Origin: CAWFZT01 sp963820415
Lineage (GTDB): Bacteria; Chloroflexota; Anaerolineae; Anaerolineales; Anaerolineaceae
DNA: 64,000 nt
Reading direction: 5' to 3'
NCBI GenBank assembly: GCA_963820415.1
Contig: CAWFZT010000013.1
Span: 62,001 to 126,000, forward strand
Part shown: positions 17,504 to 26,506 of the stretch, piece after piece
How the letters are laid out: each line of letters starts with the position of its first letter
How positions within the stretch are numbered: position 1 is the stretch's first letter
Made by a program: the position numbers and the translations under genes
Notes under the pieces: model-generated
What the model saw: only the letters and a program-made list of their open reading frames with translations
The model's database searches: none
What the model was told of the DNA's origin: nothing

Positions 17504-17706
17504 CGACTCGTTCCGAATACCGGGGCCAACATCAAGCAGGCCGTGCCGTTTTTCGCCGTGGCAAATATCGAAGAGTCGGTTCGTTATTATGTTGACGGAC
17601 TCGGCTGCAAGATGACCAAACAATTTCATGATTCTGGCCTGAACAGTTGCAAGTGTTTTTACTGGTTTGAGATGCCAATTTCCAGAGCATCGCCGACTAC
17701 ACGCAT
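17500..17706 (+). pseudogene. Truncated VOC/glyoxalase-like gene fragment
   Basis: Reading from 17516, the frame encodes a run typical of the start of a vicinal-oxygen-chelate domain (QAVPFFAVANIEESVRYYV, then DGLGCKMTKQ). There is no start codon in that frame: the preceding codon block begins with TGA at 17501, and the nearby ATG 17500 is in another frame. After about 55 residues the homology is lost and a stop follows near 17706, inside the 3' end of the convergent Rieske gene. It appears to be a decayed remnant carrying both a frameshift and a truncation. Confidence 0.65.
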
Positions 17707-18009
17707 CGGGTAGGATGGCGTGGGCCGGACCGCCGGCAGCCGGACGGCTTTGCCGTTACGCACGTCGAAATGCGCTCCATGGCGGGGACAAACGATCTCA
17801 TAGCCTTCCAGCTCGCCGTCCCCCAGCGGACCGTCGTCGTGCGTGCATACATCACCGATCGCGAAGAACTGCCCGGCGATATTGAAGATTACGATCTGGG
17901 CGCCGTTTATTTCGATGAAAAACCTCTCCCCCGGTGGGAGCTCGCTTACCCTGGCAATTTCATAAAATGTGAAACTGGACAGATCCACCCCACTCTGTTC
18001 GACCGTCAT
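17659..18009 (-). CDS. Rieske-type [2Fe-2S] ferredoxin
   Basis: A 116-residue small Rieske protein of the NirD/BphF ferredoxin type. The cluster ligands are CTHDDGPL (Cys, His) and CPRHGAHF (Cys, His), with the usual spacing. There is no signal peptide or membrane segment, so it is cytoplasmic. It is the last gene of the suf operon and overlaps sufU by four bases. Such ferredoxins often accompany SUF clusters and may supply electrons; the role here is inferred from position. Confidence 0.9.
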   Translation of the reverse strand: MTVEQSGVDLSSFTFYEIARVSELPPGERFFIEINGAQIVIFNIAGQFFAIGDVCTHDDGPLGDGELEGYEIVCPRHGAHFDVRNGKAVRLPAVRPTPSYPMRVVGDALEIGISNQ

Positions 18010-18407
18010 TCATCCTCCACCAGGCTGTCGGTCGCCTGCCCTAACCCATACACCCCTGCTTTCAAGACCTTCAATGGCAGAAGGGCGCATTTCAGGCGCA
18101 CCGGCCCAAGCTCGATGCCCAGGTTATCCAGGATGTCCTGCCGGCTCAATGCCTTGACCTCGTCCAGAGTTTTTCCGATGATCGATTCGAGCAGCAGGTC
18201 GGCGGAGGCCTGCGAGATGGCGCAGCCATGGCCACTGAAAGCCGCTTCGGCCACTTTGCCTTCACTGTTCATCCTCAAATCGATGCGGATATGGTCGCCG
18301 CACAGCGGGTTTTCGTCTTCAAAGGAAATATCGTTGGGTTCCAGCGTGCCTTTATAAGCCGGGTTCTTGTAACGGTCGATGATGACTTCGCGATAAAGAT
18401 CGTCCAT
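18006..18407 (-). CDS. sufU: Iron-sulfur scaffold / sulfur-transfer protein SufU
   Basis: A 133-residue SufU/IscU-family protein that accepts persulfide from SufS. The conserved metal-ligand cysteines are in NPLCGDH (about 36), GHGCAISQ (about 60) and the KCALLP motif (about 107). The 18-20-residue insertion between the second and third Cys region is of SufU type. Ordered sufS-sufU-Rieske on the minus strand, with sufS ending 14 bases upstream. Confidence 0.94.
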   Translation of the reverse strand: MDDLYREVIIDRYKNPAYKGTLEPNDISFEDENPLCGDHIRIDLRMNSEGKVAEAAFSGHGCAISQASADLLLESIIGKTLDEVKALSRQDILDNLGIELGPVRLKCALLPLKVLKAGVYGLGQATDSLVEDE

Positions 18408-18421
18408 GCAAATTCCCTAAA

Positions 18422-19669
18422 TCAAGCAAACAGCTTCTGAACCTTGCCAATCCCCTTGACCAACAAGTCAATCTCTTCCCGGGTATTGTACAGATAAAAA
18501 CTGGCGCGTGCGGTAGCGGGCAGGTGATATCTTTCGTGCAGCGGCATGGCGCAGTGATGCCCGGCGCGCACGGCAATGCCATCCCGATCCAACACCTGGG
18601 CCACATCATGCGGGTGGATGCCTTCCAGGGCAAACGAAACCACACCGCCCTTGTGGTCTGCGTCCGGGCCGAGGATCCGGATACCGGGAATGTCCTTCAA
18701 CTGCTCCAGGGCATAGGCCGTCAGGGCCTGCTCATGCTCGGCGATGGGGGCCATGCCAATCTTATTCAGGTAATCGACGGCCGCGCCAAAGCCAACCGCT
18801 TCCGCAATCGCCGGGGTGCCGGCTTCAAACTTATGCGGCAGCTCGTTGGGGGTAAACGAACGCAGGAAGACCTTGCGGATCATATCACCCCCACCCATGA
18901 ATGGAGGCATGGCTTCCAACAAGGCTTCGCGTCCATACAGGGCGCCAATGCCGGTTGGCCCGCACATCTTGTGGGCCGAAAAAGCCAGGAAGTCGACCCC
19001 CAGGTCCTGCACGTTGACAGGAAAATGCGGCACGGATTGGGCGCCATCCAGCAAGGTCAACGCCCCGGCGGAATGCGCCGCGGCGATCATTTCCTTAGCG
19101 GGTGTGATCGTACCCAGCACGTTCGACATGTGGGTAAATGCCACCAGCTTCGGCTTTAGCTCGAGCAGTTTCTTGTAGGCGTCGAGGTCGAGAAAGCCTT
19201 CTTCGGTAACCGGGATGAATTCAAGGCGCGTCCCGGTCAGCCCGGAAATGATCTGCCAGGGGACCAGGTTCGAATGGTGCTCCATTTCGGTCAGGATGAC
19301 CACATCGCCAGCCTTAAGATTGGCCAGGCCCCAGGCGTATGCCACCAGGTTGATCGATTCGGTGGTGTTACGGGTGAAAACCAGCTCACGCGGCCGGGCG
19401 GCGCCGATAAAGGCAGCGATGCGCTGGCGGGCGGATTCATAGGCAGCAGTGGATTCTTCCGCCAGGGTATGCACACCCCGGTGGATGTTGGCATTGTAAT
19501 GAAGGTACACGTCATCAATCGCCCGGATGACACTGAGCGGTTTCTGGGATGTCGCCGCAGAATCCAGGTAAACCAGGCGAACCCCAGGCTTTACCTCACG
19601 TTCCAGAATCGGAAAATCTTCCCGGACGCGTGCCACGTCCAGATGTTGAGAGAGAGTGTGTGTCAGCAT
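18422..19669 (-). CDS. sufS: Cysteine desulfurase SufS
   Basis: A 415-residue PLP-dependent group II cysteine desulfurase that generates persulfide sulfur for Fe-S assembly. It has the N-terminal YLDSAATSQKP, the PLP-lysine region AFSAHKMCGPTG, and an active-site segment GIAVRAGHHCAMPLHE holding the persulfide cysteine, typical of SufS/SufU pairs. The frame is open to 19801, but ATG 19669 is used because GGAGTG lies upstream and homology starts there. It lies in the suf operon after the frameshifted small gene. Confidence 0.96.
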   Translation of the reverse strand: MLTHTLSQHLDVARVREDFPILEREVKPGVRLVYLDSAATSQKPLSVIRAIDDVYLHYNANIHRGVHTLAEESTAAYESARQRIAAFIGAARPRELVFTRNTTESINLVAYAWGLANLKAGDVVILTEMEHHSNLVPWQIISGLTGTRLEFIPVTEEGFLDLDAYKKLLELKPKLVAFTHMSNVLGTITPAKEMIAAAHSAGALTLLDGAQSVPHFPVNVQDLGVDFLAFSAHKMCGPTGIGALYGREALLEAMPPFMGGGDMIRKVFLRSFTPNELPHKFEAGTPAIAEAVGFGAAVDYLNKIGMAPIAEHEQALTAYALEQLKDIPGIRILGPDADHKGGVVSFALEGIHPHDVAQVLDRDGIAVRAGHHCAMPLHERYHLPATARASFYLYNTREEIDLLVKGIGKVQKLFA

Positions 19670-19694
19670 ATTCACTCCACCGGTAATTGACCGT

Positions 19695-19989
19695 TCATTC
19701 TGCCCGGGGTAAGTCCGGCCGGAAGGGCCGGCGCTGCGGTTGGCGCAGGTGAGGTGAGTTGGTCGGGTACCATAAGATATGGTCAGGCACCATCCACCCA
19801 TCCGTCAAATAAACGTTGGTGCGGAACTGAACGGCTACCATCTTGGGGTCCACCTGAACGACAATTCCTCTCAACCAACCCCGGATGCCGCGCCCCATTT
19901 TTCTCGTGATCGCAATATACCTCGACCATATCCCCCACATCGAAGGTAAATTCGGGTTCCGGTGGTTTCATGAAAGGGACAGATGCCAT
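19695..19989 (-). pseudogene. Small SH3-like protein gene, frameshifted
   Basis: A small gene within the suf operon. ATG 19989 with AGGAG upstream encodes MASVPFMKPPEPEFTF and a VGDMVEVYCDHEKNG segment. The reading then continues only after a +1 shift into RGIRGWLRGIVVQVDPKMVA and ends at 19695. Removing one G from the GGGG run at 19893-19896 restores a continuous ~98-residue protein resembling a small SH3/KOW-like beta-barrel. Function unknown. The break may be a sequencing error in the homopolymer. Confidence 0.6.
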
Positions 19990-20070
19990 ATGCGAACTCC
20001 TACCCAGTTTTTTCAAAATATTAGCCCTATATTCTATCACACCAGAAATAAATTAAGTTAGCAAAGCAGA

Positions 20071-20140
20071 GGTTCTTTGGGAATCCCAGTGGTGAACTCC
20101 CGGATTTGGGGACCTTTCACGGTGGTACATCCATTGAGCC
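20071..20140. repeat. Dispersed repeat element, copy 2 (core deleted)
   Basis: It carries the conserved left end GGTTCTTTGGGAATCCCAG + TGGTGAACTCCC and right end GGGGACCTTTCACGG..CATTGAGCC, but only a short GGATTT between them. The long central palindrome of copies 1 and 3 is missing. It lies between sufD and the frameshifted small gene. Confidence 0.75.
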
Positions 20141-20159
20141 AGGCAGACAAAGGATTGCA

Positions 20160-21527
20160 TTATATGGCTGCCCTGACAAAAGACTCCATTTTATTATGGA
20201 TAGCCTCCTGAAAACGTTGGCGCACACCTTCGAAGGGAATGCGTTGCATAATTGGGTCGAAAAAGCCTTCTACAATCAGCCGCTCGGCTTCATGTTCGGG
20301 GATGCCCCGGCTCAAAAGATAGAAGACCTGCTCGGGATCGATCTTGCCCACCGTAGCGCCATGGGTGCAGCGCACATCATTGGCCAGGATCTCTAACCCC
20401 GGGATTGAATCGGCGCGAGCCTTGGGGCTGAGTACCAGGTTACGGTTGGCCTGGTAGCCATCCGTCTTGTCAGCGCCGGGGGCGACGTAAATCATGCCCT
20501 GCCAGACCGAACGGCTTTCATCCAACAGCGCTCCTTTAAATAGCAGATCGCTAGTGGTGTGCATGGCCAGGTGGTTCTGCTGGGTATCGTGGTCCAGGTG
20601 CTGGTCGTGGTTGGTAAAATAGAACCCCGACATTTTACCTGTGCTGCCCTGGCCGACCAGGTTCAGCTCGGAGAAATTCTTGGTGAGATGGCTCCCAATG
20701 GCGCCAAAGATCCAGTCCAGATTGCCGTTGCGATCCACATTAACACGCTCGTGGGTGAAATTCCACACGTGTTCACCCCAGGATTGCAACTCGACGAAGC
20801 GCAGGTTGGCCTCCGAGCCGACAAACATCTCGACGATCCCGGCGTGAAGGCTCTGACCGCCTGTTTCGGTCGGGGATGCCGATTCGTGCACGTAGGTGAC
20901 AGAAGCGCCTTCATCCAGGTATACCAGCACGTGCGAGAGATAAGCCAGGTTGGCGCCGGGTCCCCACAGCAGGCTGTGCAAAGGCTGCTCCACCTGCACC
21001 CCCGGCGGCACATATAACAGTACGCCGTTCTGCGCCAGGGCGCCGGCTAGCGCTGCAAATTTGCTCTCGCCCGATCTGACCAGTTTTCCAAGCACTTTTT
21101 CAAGGATTTCCGGATAGCGTTCTTCAGCAGTCCTCAAATCGGCGAAGAGGATGCCTTTTTTCTGATACGAGGTTTCCAGGCTGGCCTGAACCCCACCAGG
21201 CAGCATGAGCACCTGCCCGCCGTGTGATTCAGAGGTGACCGGCTTCAGAAGATCTTCTGGCGCCGCTTGTAAATCGAGATAAGCATTCTCGCCTGGCAGG
21301 TAGAAAACGCCCGGCTTTAAATCCTTCAGATCTGTACGTCGCCAGGCCTCTTCTTTTGGATTGGGTAACTCTAGCCCTTTATAGGCCTCCCAGGCGTTCA
21401 GGCGGTAATCTCGCACGAAACTGCTCGCGCCCCATAATGGAATCATCTCGGAGGTGAAGGAAAACTCTCGTTTTTCAGTGACCTCACCGCGGCGGCCGCG
21501 GATAACAATTTTCGGAATCTCTGCCAT
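20160..21527 (-). CDS. sufD: Fe-S assembly protein SufD
   Basis: A 455-residue SufB/SufD-family beta-helix protein, partner of SufB in the SufBCD scaffold. It has the C-terminal block DVRCTHGATVGKIDPEQVFYL and the LSRGIPEHEAERL..GFF signature typical of the family. The N-terminal region is more divergent, as usual for SufD. It starts 11 bases after the sufB stop on the minus strand. Confidence 0.93.
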   Translation of the reverse strand: MAEIPKIVIRGRRGEVTEKREFSFTSEMIPLWGASSFVRDYRLNAWEAYKGLELPNPKEEAWRRTDLKDLKPGVFYLPGENAYLDLQAAPEDLLKPVTSESHGGQVLMLPGGVQASLETSYQKKGILFADLRTAEERYPEILEKVLGKLVRSGESKFAALAGALAQNGVLLYVPPGVQVEQPLHSLLWGPGANLAYLSHVLVYLDEGASVTYVHESASPTETGGQSLHAGIVEMFVGSEANLRFVELQSWGEHVWNFTHERVNVDRNGNLDWIFGAIGSHLTKNFSELNLVGQGSTGKMSGFYFTNHDQHLDHDTQQNHLAMHTTSDLLFKGALLDESRSVWQGMIYVAPGADKTDGYQANRNLVLSPKARADSIPGLEILANDVRCTHGATVGKIDPEQVFYLLSRGIPEHEAERLIVEGFFDPIMQRIPFEGVRQRFQEAIHNKMESFVRAAI

Positions 21528-21537
21528 GCGTCGATCC

Positions 21538-22956
21538 TTACCCTACCGAACCTTCCATTTGCAACTGGATCAAACGGTTCATCTCCACCGCATATTCCAT
21601 AGGGAGCTCTTTGACCAGGGGTTCAATAAAACCTGAAACGACCATGGTGGTGGCTTCTTCTTCGCTCAAGCCGCGGCTCATCAGGTAGAACAACTGCTCT
21701 TCGCCCACTTTGGAAACCGAGGCTTCGTGCCCGATGGTAACGTCATCTTCATCGATCTCAATATAAGGATAAGTGTCCGAGCGAGATTGCGGATCCAGCA
21801 GTAGTGCATCACAGACCGCATTCGAGCGTACCCCATGGGCGCCCTTGTAAACCTTGAGCAGGCCACGGAATGAAGTCCGCCCGCCGCCGCGGCTGATCGA
21901 CTTTGAGGTGATCTTGCTGGTAGTGAACGGTGCAAAATGGATCATCTTGCCGCCAGCATCCTGGTGCTGGCCGGGTCCGGCAAAAGCCACCGAAAGGATC
22001 TCGCCATGCGCCGCCTTGCCGACCAGGTAGCAAGAAGGATATTTCATCGTCACCTTCGAGCCCAGGTTGGCGTCCACCCATTCCATTACACCGTCTTCGC
22101 CTACCATCGAACGCTGTGTGACCAGGTTGAACACATTGGTCGACCAGTTCTGGATGGTGCTGTAACGCACGCGCGCCCCACGTTTAACCACGATCTCGAT
22201 CACACCGGAGTGGAAAGAGTTAGTCGTGTACATCGGGGCAGTACAGCCTTCGACGTAGTGCACCTGGGCGCCTTCGTCGGCGATAATCAGGGTGCGTTCA
22301 AACTGGCCGATGTTGGCCACATTTAGACGGAAATAGGCCTGCAGGGGCAGGTCGACCTTGACGCCCTTGGGGACGTACACGAAAGACCCACCCGACCAAA
22401 CGGCGCTGTTTAGAGCAGCGAACTTATTATCTTCGATAGGGATCACTGTGCCAAAGTATTCCTTGAACAGGTCGGGATACTTGCGCAGACCGTCCTCTAT
22501 GCTGACAAAGATGACGCCTTGCTTCGACAGGTGCTCCTGGATGCTGTGATAGACCATTTCAGATTCGTACTGCGCCCCAACACCGGCGAGGAATTTACGC
22601 TCGGCTTCAGGAATGCCCAGGCGGTCGAAAGTTTGTTTGATCGCATCCGGCACTTCGTCCCAAGACTTTGCATCGCCCGTGGTGGGCTTGACGTAGTAGA
22701 AAATATCCTCCAGGTTCAGGCTGGATAAATCGGCGCCCCAGGTGGGGATCGGCCGCTGGACATAATGTGCCAGTGCTTTCAAACGGAAATCGAGCATCCA
22801 CTGCGGCTCGCTTTTCATCTCCGAAATTTTGGAAACTACTTCGCGATCCAGTCCCTTGTGACCTTTGAAGATATAATCTGTTTCCGGGTCATGGAAACTG
22901 TAGCGGTTGTAATCACCGATCTCATTCAATAATTCGGTCTGCGGTTTTGTGCTCAT
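21538..22956 (-). CDS. sufB: Fe-S assembly scaffold SufB
   Basis: A 472-residue core scaffold subunit on which clusters are assembled in the SufBC2D complex. Well-conserved blocks include YFGTVIPIEDNKFAALNSA, VHYVEGCTAP (a cysteine region implicated in sulfur transfer) and FRGLLKVYKGAHG. ATG 22956 begins the homologous MSTKPQTEL; an upstream ATG at 22995 adds 13 unrelated residues. Second gene of the operon after sufC. Confidence 0.97.
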   Translation of the reverse strand: MSTKPQTELLNEIGDYNRYSFHDPETDYIFKGHKGLDREVVSKISEMKSEPQWMLDFRLKALAHYVQRPIPTWGADLSSLNLEDIFYYVKPTTGDAKSWDEVPDAIKQTFDRLGIPEAERKFLAGVGAQYESEMVYHSIQEHLSKQGVIFVSIEDGLRKYPDLFKEYFGTVIPIEDNKFAALNSAVWSGGSFVYVPKGVKVDLPLQAYFRLNVANIGQFERTLIIADEGAQVHYVEGCTAPMYTTNSFHSGVIEIVVKRGARVRYSTIQNWSTNVFNLVTQRSMVGEDGVMEWVDANLGSKVTMKYPSCYLVGKAAHGEILSVAFAGPGQHQDAGGKMIHFAPFTTSKITSKSISRGGGRTSFRGLLKVYKGAHGVRSNAVCDALLLDPQSRSDTYPYIEIDEDDVTIGHEASVSKVGEEQLFYLMSRGLSEEEATTMVVSGFIEPLVKELPMEYAVEMNRLIQLQMEGSVG

Positions 22957-23004
22957 ATATGCCTCTGCGCCTTCGGCGAAGCGCGCTGCTACCAATAAAG
23001 ATAA

Positions 23005-23784
23005 TCAGGCACTTACCGCTTCGTTTTCATATTTTTCACGCACCCAATCATAACCATGCTCTTCCAAATGAAGGGCCAGGTCGGCGCCGCCGGTCTCGAC
23101 GATACGCCCATCCAGCATAACGTGCACCACGTCCGGCTTGATGTAGTTCAGGATGCGCTGGTAGTGGGTAATGATCATCGCGCCCAATTCTGGGCCGCGC
23201 AGGGCGTTGACGCCTTCAGCCACAATGCGCAGGGCATCAATATCCAGGCCGGAGTCGGTCTCATCCAATATGGCGATTTCAGGCTGAAGCGTGGCCAATT
23301 GAAGAATCTCAGCGCGCTTCTTCTCACCGCCGGAAAAGCCGTCATTGAGATATCGCCCGGCAAAAGTCGCATCCATCTTGAGCAGCTCCATTTTTTGGCG
23401 TAGCATTTTGCGGAACTCAGGTATTGGAACACCTTTGTCCTGAGAATTCTCTGCCTTACGCCTGGCATTCAAAGCCGTGCGCAGGAAATTGGCCAGGGTT
23501 ACGCCGGGAATGGCGACCGGATATTGGAACGCCAGGAACAATCCCAGCCTGGAACGTTCATCGGCCTTGAGCTCAAGCAGGTTGCGATCCTTGAACAGCA
23601 CCTCACCCGCAGTTACCTGGTAAGAAGGATGCCCCATCAGGGTATAGGCCAGGGTAGATTTGCCTGTCCCATTGGGCCCCATGATGGCATGCACCTCGCC
23701 TTGGGCAATAATAAGGTTGACACCCTTAAGAATTGGCTTGTTATCGATACTTACATGTAGATTTCGAATGACCAACTGGGACAT
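23005..23784 (-). CDS. sufC: Fe-S assembly ATPase SufC
   Basis: A 259-residue ABC-type ATPase that energises the SufBCD scaffold. The Walker A motif is GPNGTGKST (about 36-44), the signature is GFSGGEKKR, Walker B is IAILDETDSGLD, and the H-loop follows near IITHYQRIL. AAAGGAG lies 14 bases before ATG 23784. First gene behind the operon promoter. Confidence 0.97.
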   Translation of the reverse strand: MSQLVIRNLHVSIDNKPILKGVNLIIAQGEVHAIMGPNGTGKSTLAYTLMGHPSYQVTAGEVLFKDRNLLELKADERSRLGLFLAFQYPVAIPGVTLANFLRTALNARRKAENSQDKGVPIPEFRKMLRQKMELLKMDATFAGRYLNDGFSGGEKKRAEILQLATLQPEIAILDETDSGLDIDALRIVAEGVNALRGPELGAMIITHYQRILNYIKPDVVHVMLDGRIVETGGADLALHLEEHGYDWVREKYENEAVSA

Positions 23785-23819
23785 CGAGATATGACTCCTT
23801 TTTCGTTTTTAACCCGCAT

Positions 23820-23848
23820 AGTTTAGCATGCGCCATAATATTTGTCAA
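23820..23848 (-). promoter_or_regulatory. Promoter of the suf operon
   Basis: On the minus strand, TTGACA (plus positions 23843-23848) and TAAACT (23820-23825) are separated by exactly 17 bp. This is a consensus-grade sigma-70 promoter about 35 bases upstream of sufC. No competing promoter of this quality is visible in the AT-rich spacer. Confidence 0.75.
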
Positions 23849-23864
23849 TAGTTTGATAAATATT
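23837..23864. promoter_or_regulatory. Palindromic operator candidate overlapping the suf -35 box
   Basis: Arms AATATTTGTCAA (23837-23848) and TTGATAAATATT (23853-23864) are inverted repeats matching at 11 of 12 positions around a 4-bp centre. The left arm contains the -35 hexamer, so a dimeric repressor bound here would block the promoter. It does not match the FNR consensus (the half-sites face the other way). An Fe-S-sensing regulator such as a SufR or Rrf2 type would be expected, but none is encoded in the window. Confidence 0.55.
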
Positions 23865-23962
23865 AAATAAAATCATAACTATTGCGATTATACCACGCTA
23901 CTCTATTTAGGTCAATATATAACATAAATATCATATAATTCTACATATTAATCCTCCATCAG

Positions 23963-24721
23963 CTAAGGGAACAATTGGAAATTAGATTCGACCAGTTTAG
24001 ACAAGAAATAAGGAAGCTGCTTGCGCCACCATGGCCAATCGTGGTTGACTTCCTCGCCCCACAGGTCGATCCAGGCTGGGATTTGCTTGCTTTCAAGCAC
24101 CTGGCTAAAAGAGCGGATGTCGTTCAGCATCACGTCCTCCCAGGCCCCACGTCCGGAGCAGAGGATAATCTGGCTGCGCCGGTATTTTTTTAGGTACCAG
24201 AGGTCACCCAGATTGGGCATGTAGAGCAAAGGGGAATTGTTGTAAACGTTGTCGTCCAGGTAATCCCCGATAAACATGCGCAGTTGAAAGATACCGCTCA
24301 GGCTGACCAGGCAGTCGAAGATATCCGGATGGCGGAAGAAAAAGTTAGACGAATGGTAACCGCCCATGCTGACCCCGGTGGAAAGTAAAAGCGCCTCTGA
24401 CCCGCAGCGCTGGCGGATAAACGGCACCACTTCCTGGACGATGTAGCGATCATAATCTTCATGGCGGATGGCGCGCTCGGCCGGGGCAGCGCCCCAGTTC
24501 GCCCAGGATTGGCGATCGACGCTGTCAACGGTGAAGAATTGGAATTGGCCCTCTTCGATAAAACCGCCTACGGCTTCGGCCATTCCAAAGTCTTCGAACT
24601 CAAAGAACCGCCCGCCCATGGCAGGAAAGACCAGCACCGGTTTACCAGAAAGCCCGTAAACCTTAAATTCCATATCCTGCCCCAGGCAGGTGCTCCAATA
24701 TTTGTGATATTCGACGTTCAT
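23963..24721 (-). CDS. Putative esterase (alpha/beta hydrolase, esterase D-like)
   Basis: A 252-residue soluble alpha/beta-hydrolase. The nucleophile elbow is GVSMGGYHS (about 116-124), and a late EVNHDWPWWR motif holds the likely catalytic His. No signal peptide. It starts 6 bases after the reconstructed stop of the upstream ATP-grasp gene. This suggests a two-gene unit making or breaking an ester or amide; the substrate is unknown. Confidence 0.82.
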   Translation of the reverse strand: MNVEYHKYWSTCLGQDMEFKVYGLSGKPVLVFPAMGGRFFEFEDFGMAEAVGGFIEEGQFQFFTVDSVDRQSWANWGAAPAERAIRHEDYDRYIVQEVVPFIRQRCGSEALLLSTGVSMGGYHSSNFFFRHPDIFDCLVSLSGIFQLRMFIGDYLDDNVYNNSPLLYMPNLGDLWYLKKYRRSQIILCSGRGAWEDVMLNDIRSFSQVLESKQIPAWIDLWGEEVNHDWPWWRKQLPYFLSKLVESNFQLFP

Positions 24722-24727
24722 AATTCC

Positions 24728-25926
24728 CTAACGGTGAGTCTTGGGCGGACGGTGCGCCGGAAACTCAGGTTTTTGCAGAATCCAGGCGGCAATCTCGTCC
24801 AGCTCCTCCCAGTCCGGCGAGCGGATCAAGTAACCGTAATCTCCAATGGCCGAGGCAAAAATGCCGCTGATCGGCTCGTTGCTGCACCAGGTGGTGGGGG
24901 AAAGATACGATGACCTCGTTGTGCGGATGGAGGTATTCGCGGTTGTTACGGCGCCCTACGTAGCCGCAGTAATACGGGCGCTCAACCACGGCTGCGAAAC
25001 GGTTGCTCACCACCACGTTAGCGTATTCTTTATAGATATCGATGTCGTTGGCATAATTCCACATATCCGTTGTCAAACCTCCCGGTGGGCGCATGTTGAC
25101 CTCCAGGGCGACTATCCCACCGGCCGGCGTACGGAAGAACTCAAAGTGGAAAAACCGCTCGCGCAGATGGTAGGCCGAGACCAGCTTATGCCCGGCTTCG
25201 TCCAGATCTTTGGGAATCTCACGCAGGGTGTAATACCAGAAATCCAGGCTTTCATTCACCAGGTCCATCACGCCTTCCTTAAAAGTTCATCGAAGAAGAG
25301 AAGACGATCTTGCCATCCTGGTTGACCAGCCCGTCAAAAGTCTGGATAAAGCCTTCGATGAATTCTTCGAAAATATAATCTTCCAAGGGTTTGTTTTTGA
25401 GAAAAGTGTCCAGGTCAGCCTGGCTGTGGATTTTATAGGTCTTGTTAGCTCCGACGCCAATGTCGGGCTTGGCTACCAACGGAAAGCCAATCTCATCGAC
25501 GAAGGCTTTGGCTTCTTCGAGGGTGCGCACAATCCTCCCGCGCGACACCGGGATGCCAGCTTTGATGTAGACTTTTTTCATTTCAGATTTACGCTTGATA
25601 CGCGCCATGTCTTCATTGTGGAAACCAGGAATGTTGAAATCTGTGCGCAAACGGGCGTCCGATTCCAGCCAGTACTCGTTGTGCGACTCCAGCCGGTCAA
25701 TCTTGCCGTAGCGGTGAGTAAAGTAGCCCAGGCCGCGCACCAGCTCGTCATAGTTATGGGCGTTACTGACCTTGTAGTATTCGACCAGGTTGGATTTCAG
25801 CTCCGGACGCAGGCCATCGAAAGGGACGTCAAATAAGCCCAGGACAGTCACCCCCACCCTGCGCAAGTTGACGCAGAAGGGATAATAGTTGGGCGGGAAA
25901 TTTGGCGAGAAACTGACATAGTTCAT
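24728..25926 (-). pseudogene. ATP-grasp ligase-like gene with two frameshifts
   Basis: The N-terminal part (from ATG 25926) has ATP-grasp features: GFPLVAKPDIGVGANKTYKI as the nucleotide-binding lid and YIFEEFIEGFIQTFDGLVN. The frame ends at a TAA at 25279-25281 within a TTTT run. One base less would continue into EGVMDLVNESLDFWYY and on through ALEVNMRPPGGLTTDMWN, the Mg-binding ATP-grasp motif. A second shift near 24896-24905 (CCCCC/TTT run) is needed to reach NEPISGIFASAIGDYGY and a stop at 24728. The full product would be about 400 residues. Either a decayed gene or homopolymer sequencing errors. Confidence 0.7.
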
Positions 25927-26506
25927 TGATACACCCCAAGCTGCCAGGATGAAATTAGGATGAATTTTATACGATTAACCCCGGTTTGGCAAATGGATTC
26001 GGGAAGAAAAGGTCGTCAGTTTTCAGTCCCTGCGGGATGGTGCGCGATCGTCAGTTAGAGTTGTCAGCGATCAACTATCAGTTGTCCGGAAAAAAAACGT
26101 CAATCTTCAGGCTTCAGTCATTCGTGTTTCAGTTTCGGAATTGTTCCGAAAAAAAACAAATCGAATCAATTCATTTCGTTAGAAAATAAGATTAGCTGTT
26201 TTTTTGTTTACGACCAGACTTTAAATTCATAGCGAGGGAGGTGGCGAGGAAAGACACAGGATTGATAATGTACAAATACAATAGATTCAGTTTTTTTATG
26301 ACTGAAGTGGGGTAGGATTTCAACTGCATTAATGTGCAGACTGGCTGCTGCTTTGTGTAGTTTCAACTCCACCTTTTTATGGTAAATTGCCAGCTTTCGG
26401 CAGACAATTGAAATGTGCGTTCTTTTCAAGGCGCGATTTTCGTTATTATTGCACAGTACTTATGCTACAATGTTTATAATCAACAATAAAAAGGAGTATA
26501 CAATCC
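25927..26506. other. 580-bp AT-rich intergenic region
   Basis: Divergent spacer between the ATP-grasp gene and the ceramidase-like gene, with loosely repeated CAGTT/TCAGT words and A-runs. A short TTCGGAA-TTG-TTCCGAA stem at 26134-26150 is followed by A rather than T. A TATAAT at 26475-26480 may be the -10 of the downstream gene, but no good -35 pairs with it. No credible gene seen. Confidence 0.4.

Noticed and set aside
23837..23864. FNR/Crp-type site upstream of suf
   Set aside because: The half-sites are ATCAA-N4-TTGAC, the reverse of the TTGAT-N4-ATCAA order, so a canonical FNR site is not present.
24765..25271. Independent gene downstream of the ATP-grasp N-terminal part
   Set aside because: It is the continuation of the same ATP-grasp protein after a one-base shift, and its own last ~35 codons are out-of-frame noise.
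26134..26150. TTCGGAA-TTG-TTCCGAA stem as a terminator
   Set aside because: It is followed by A rather than T on the plus strand and lacks a T-run on the minus strand.
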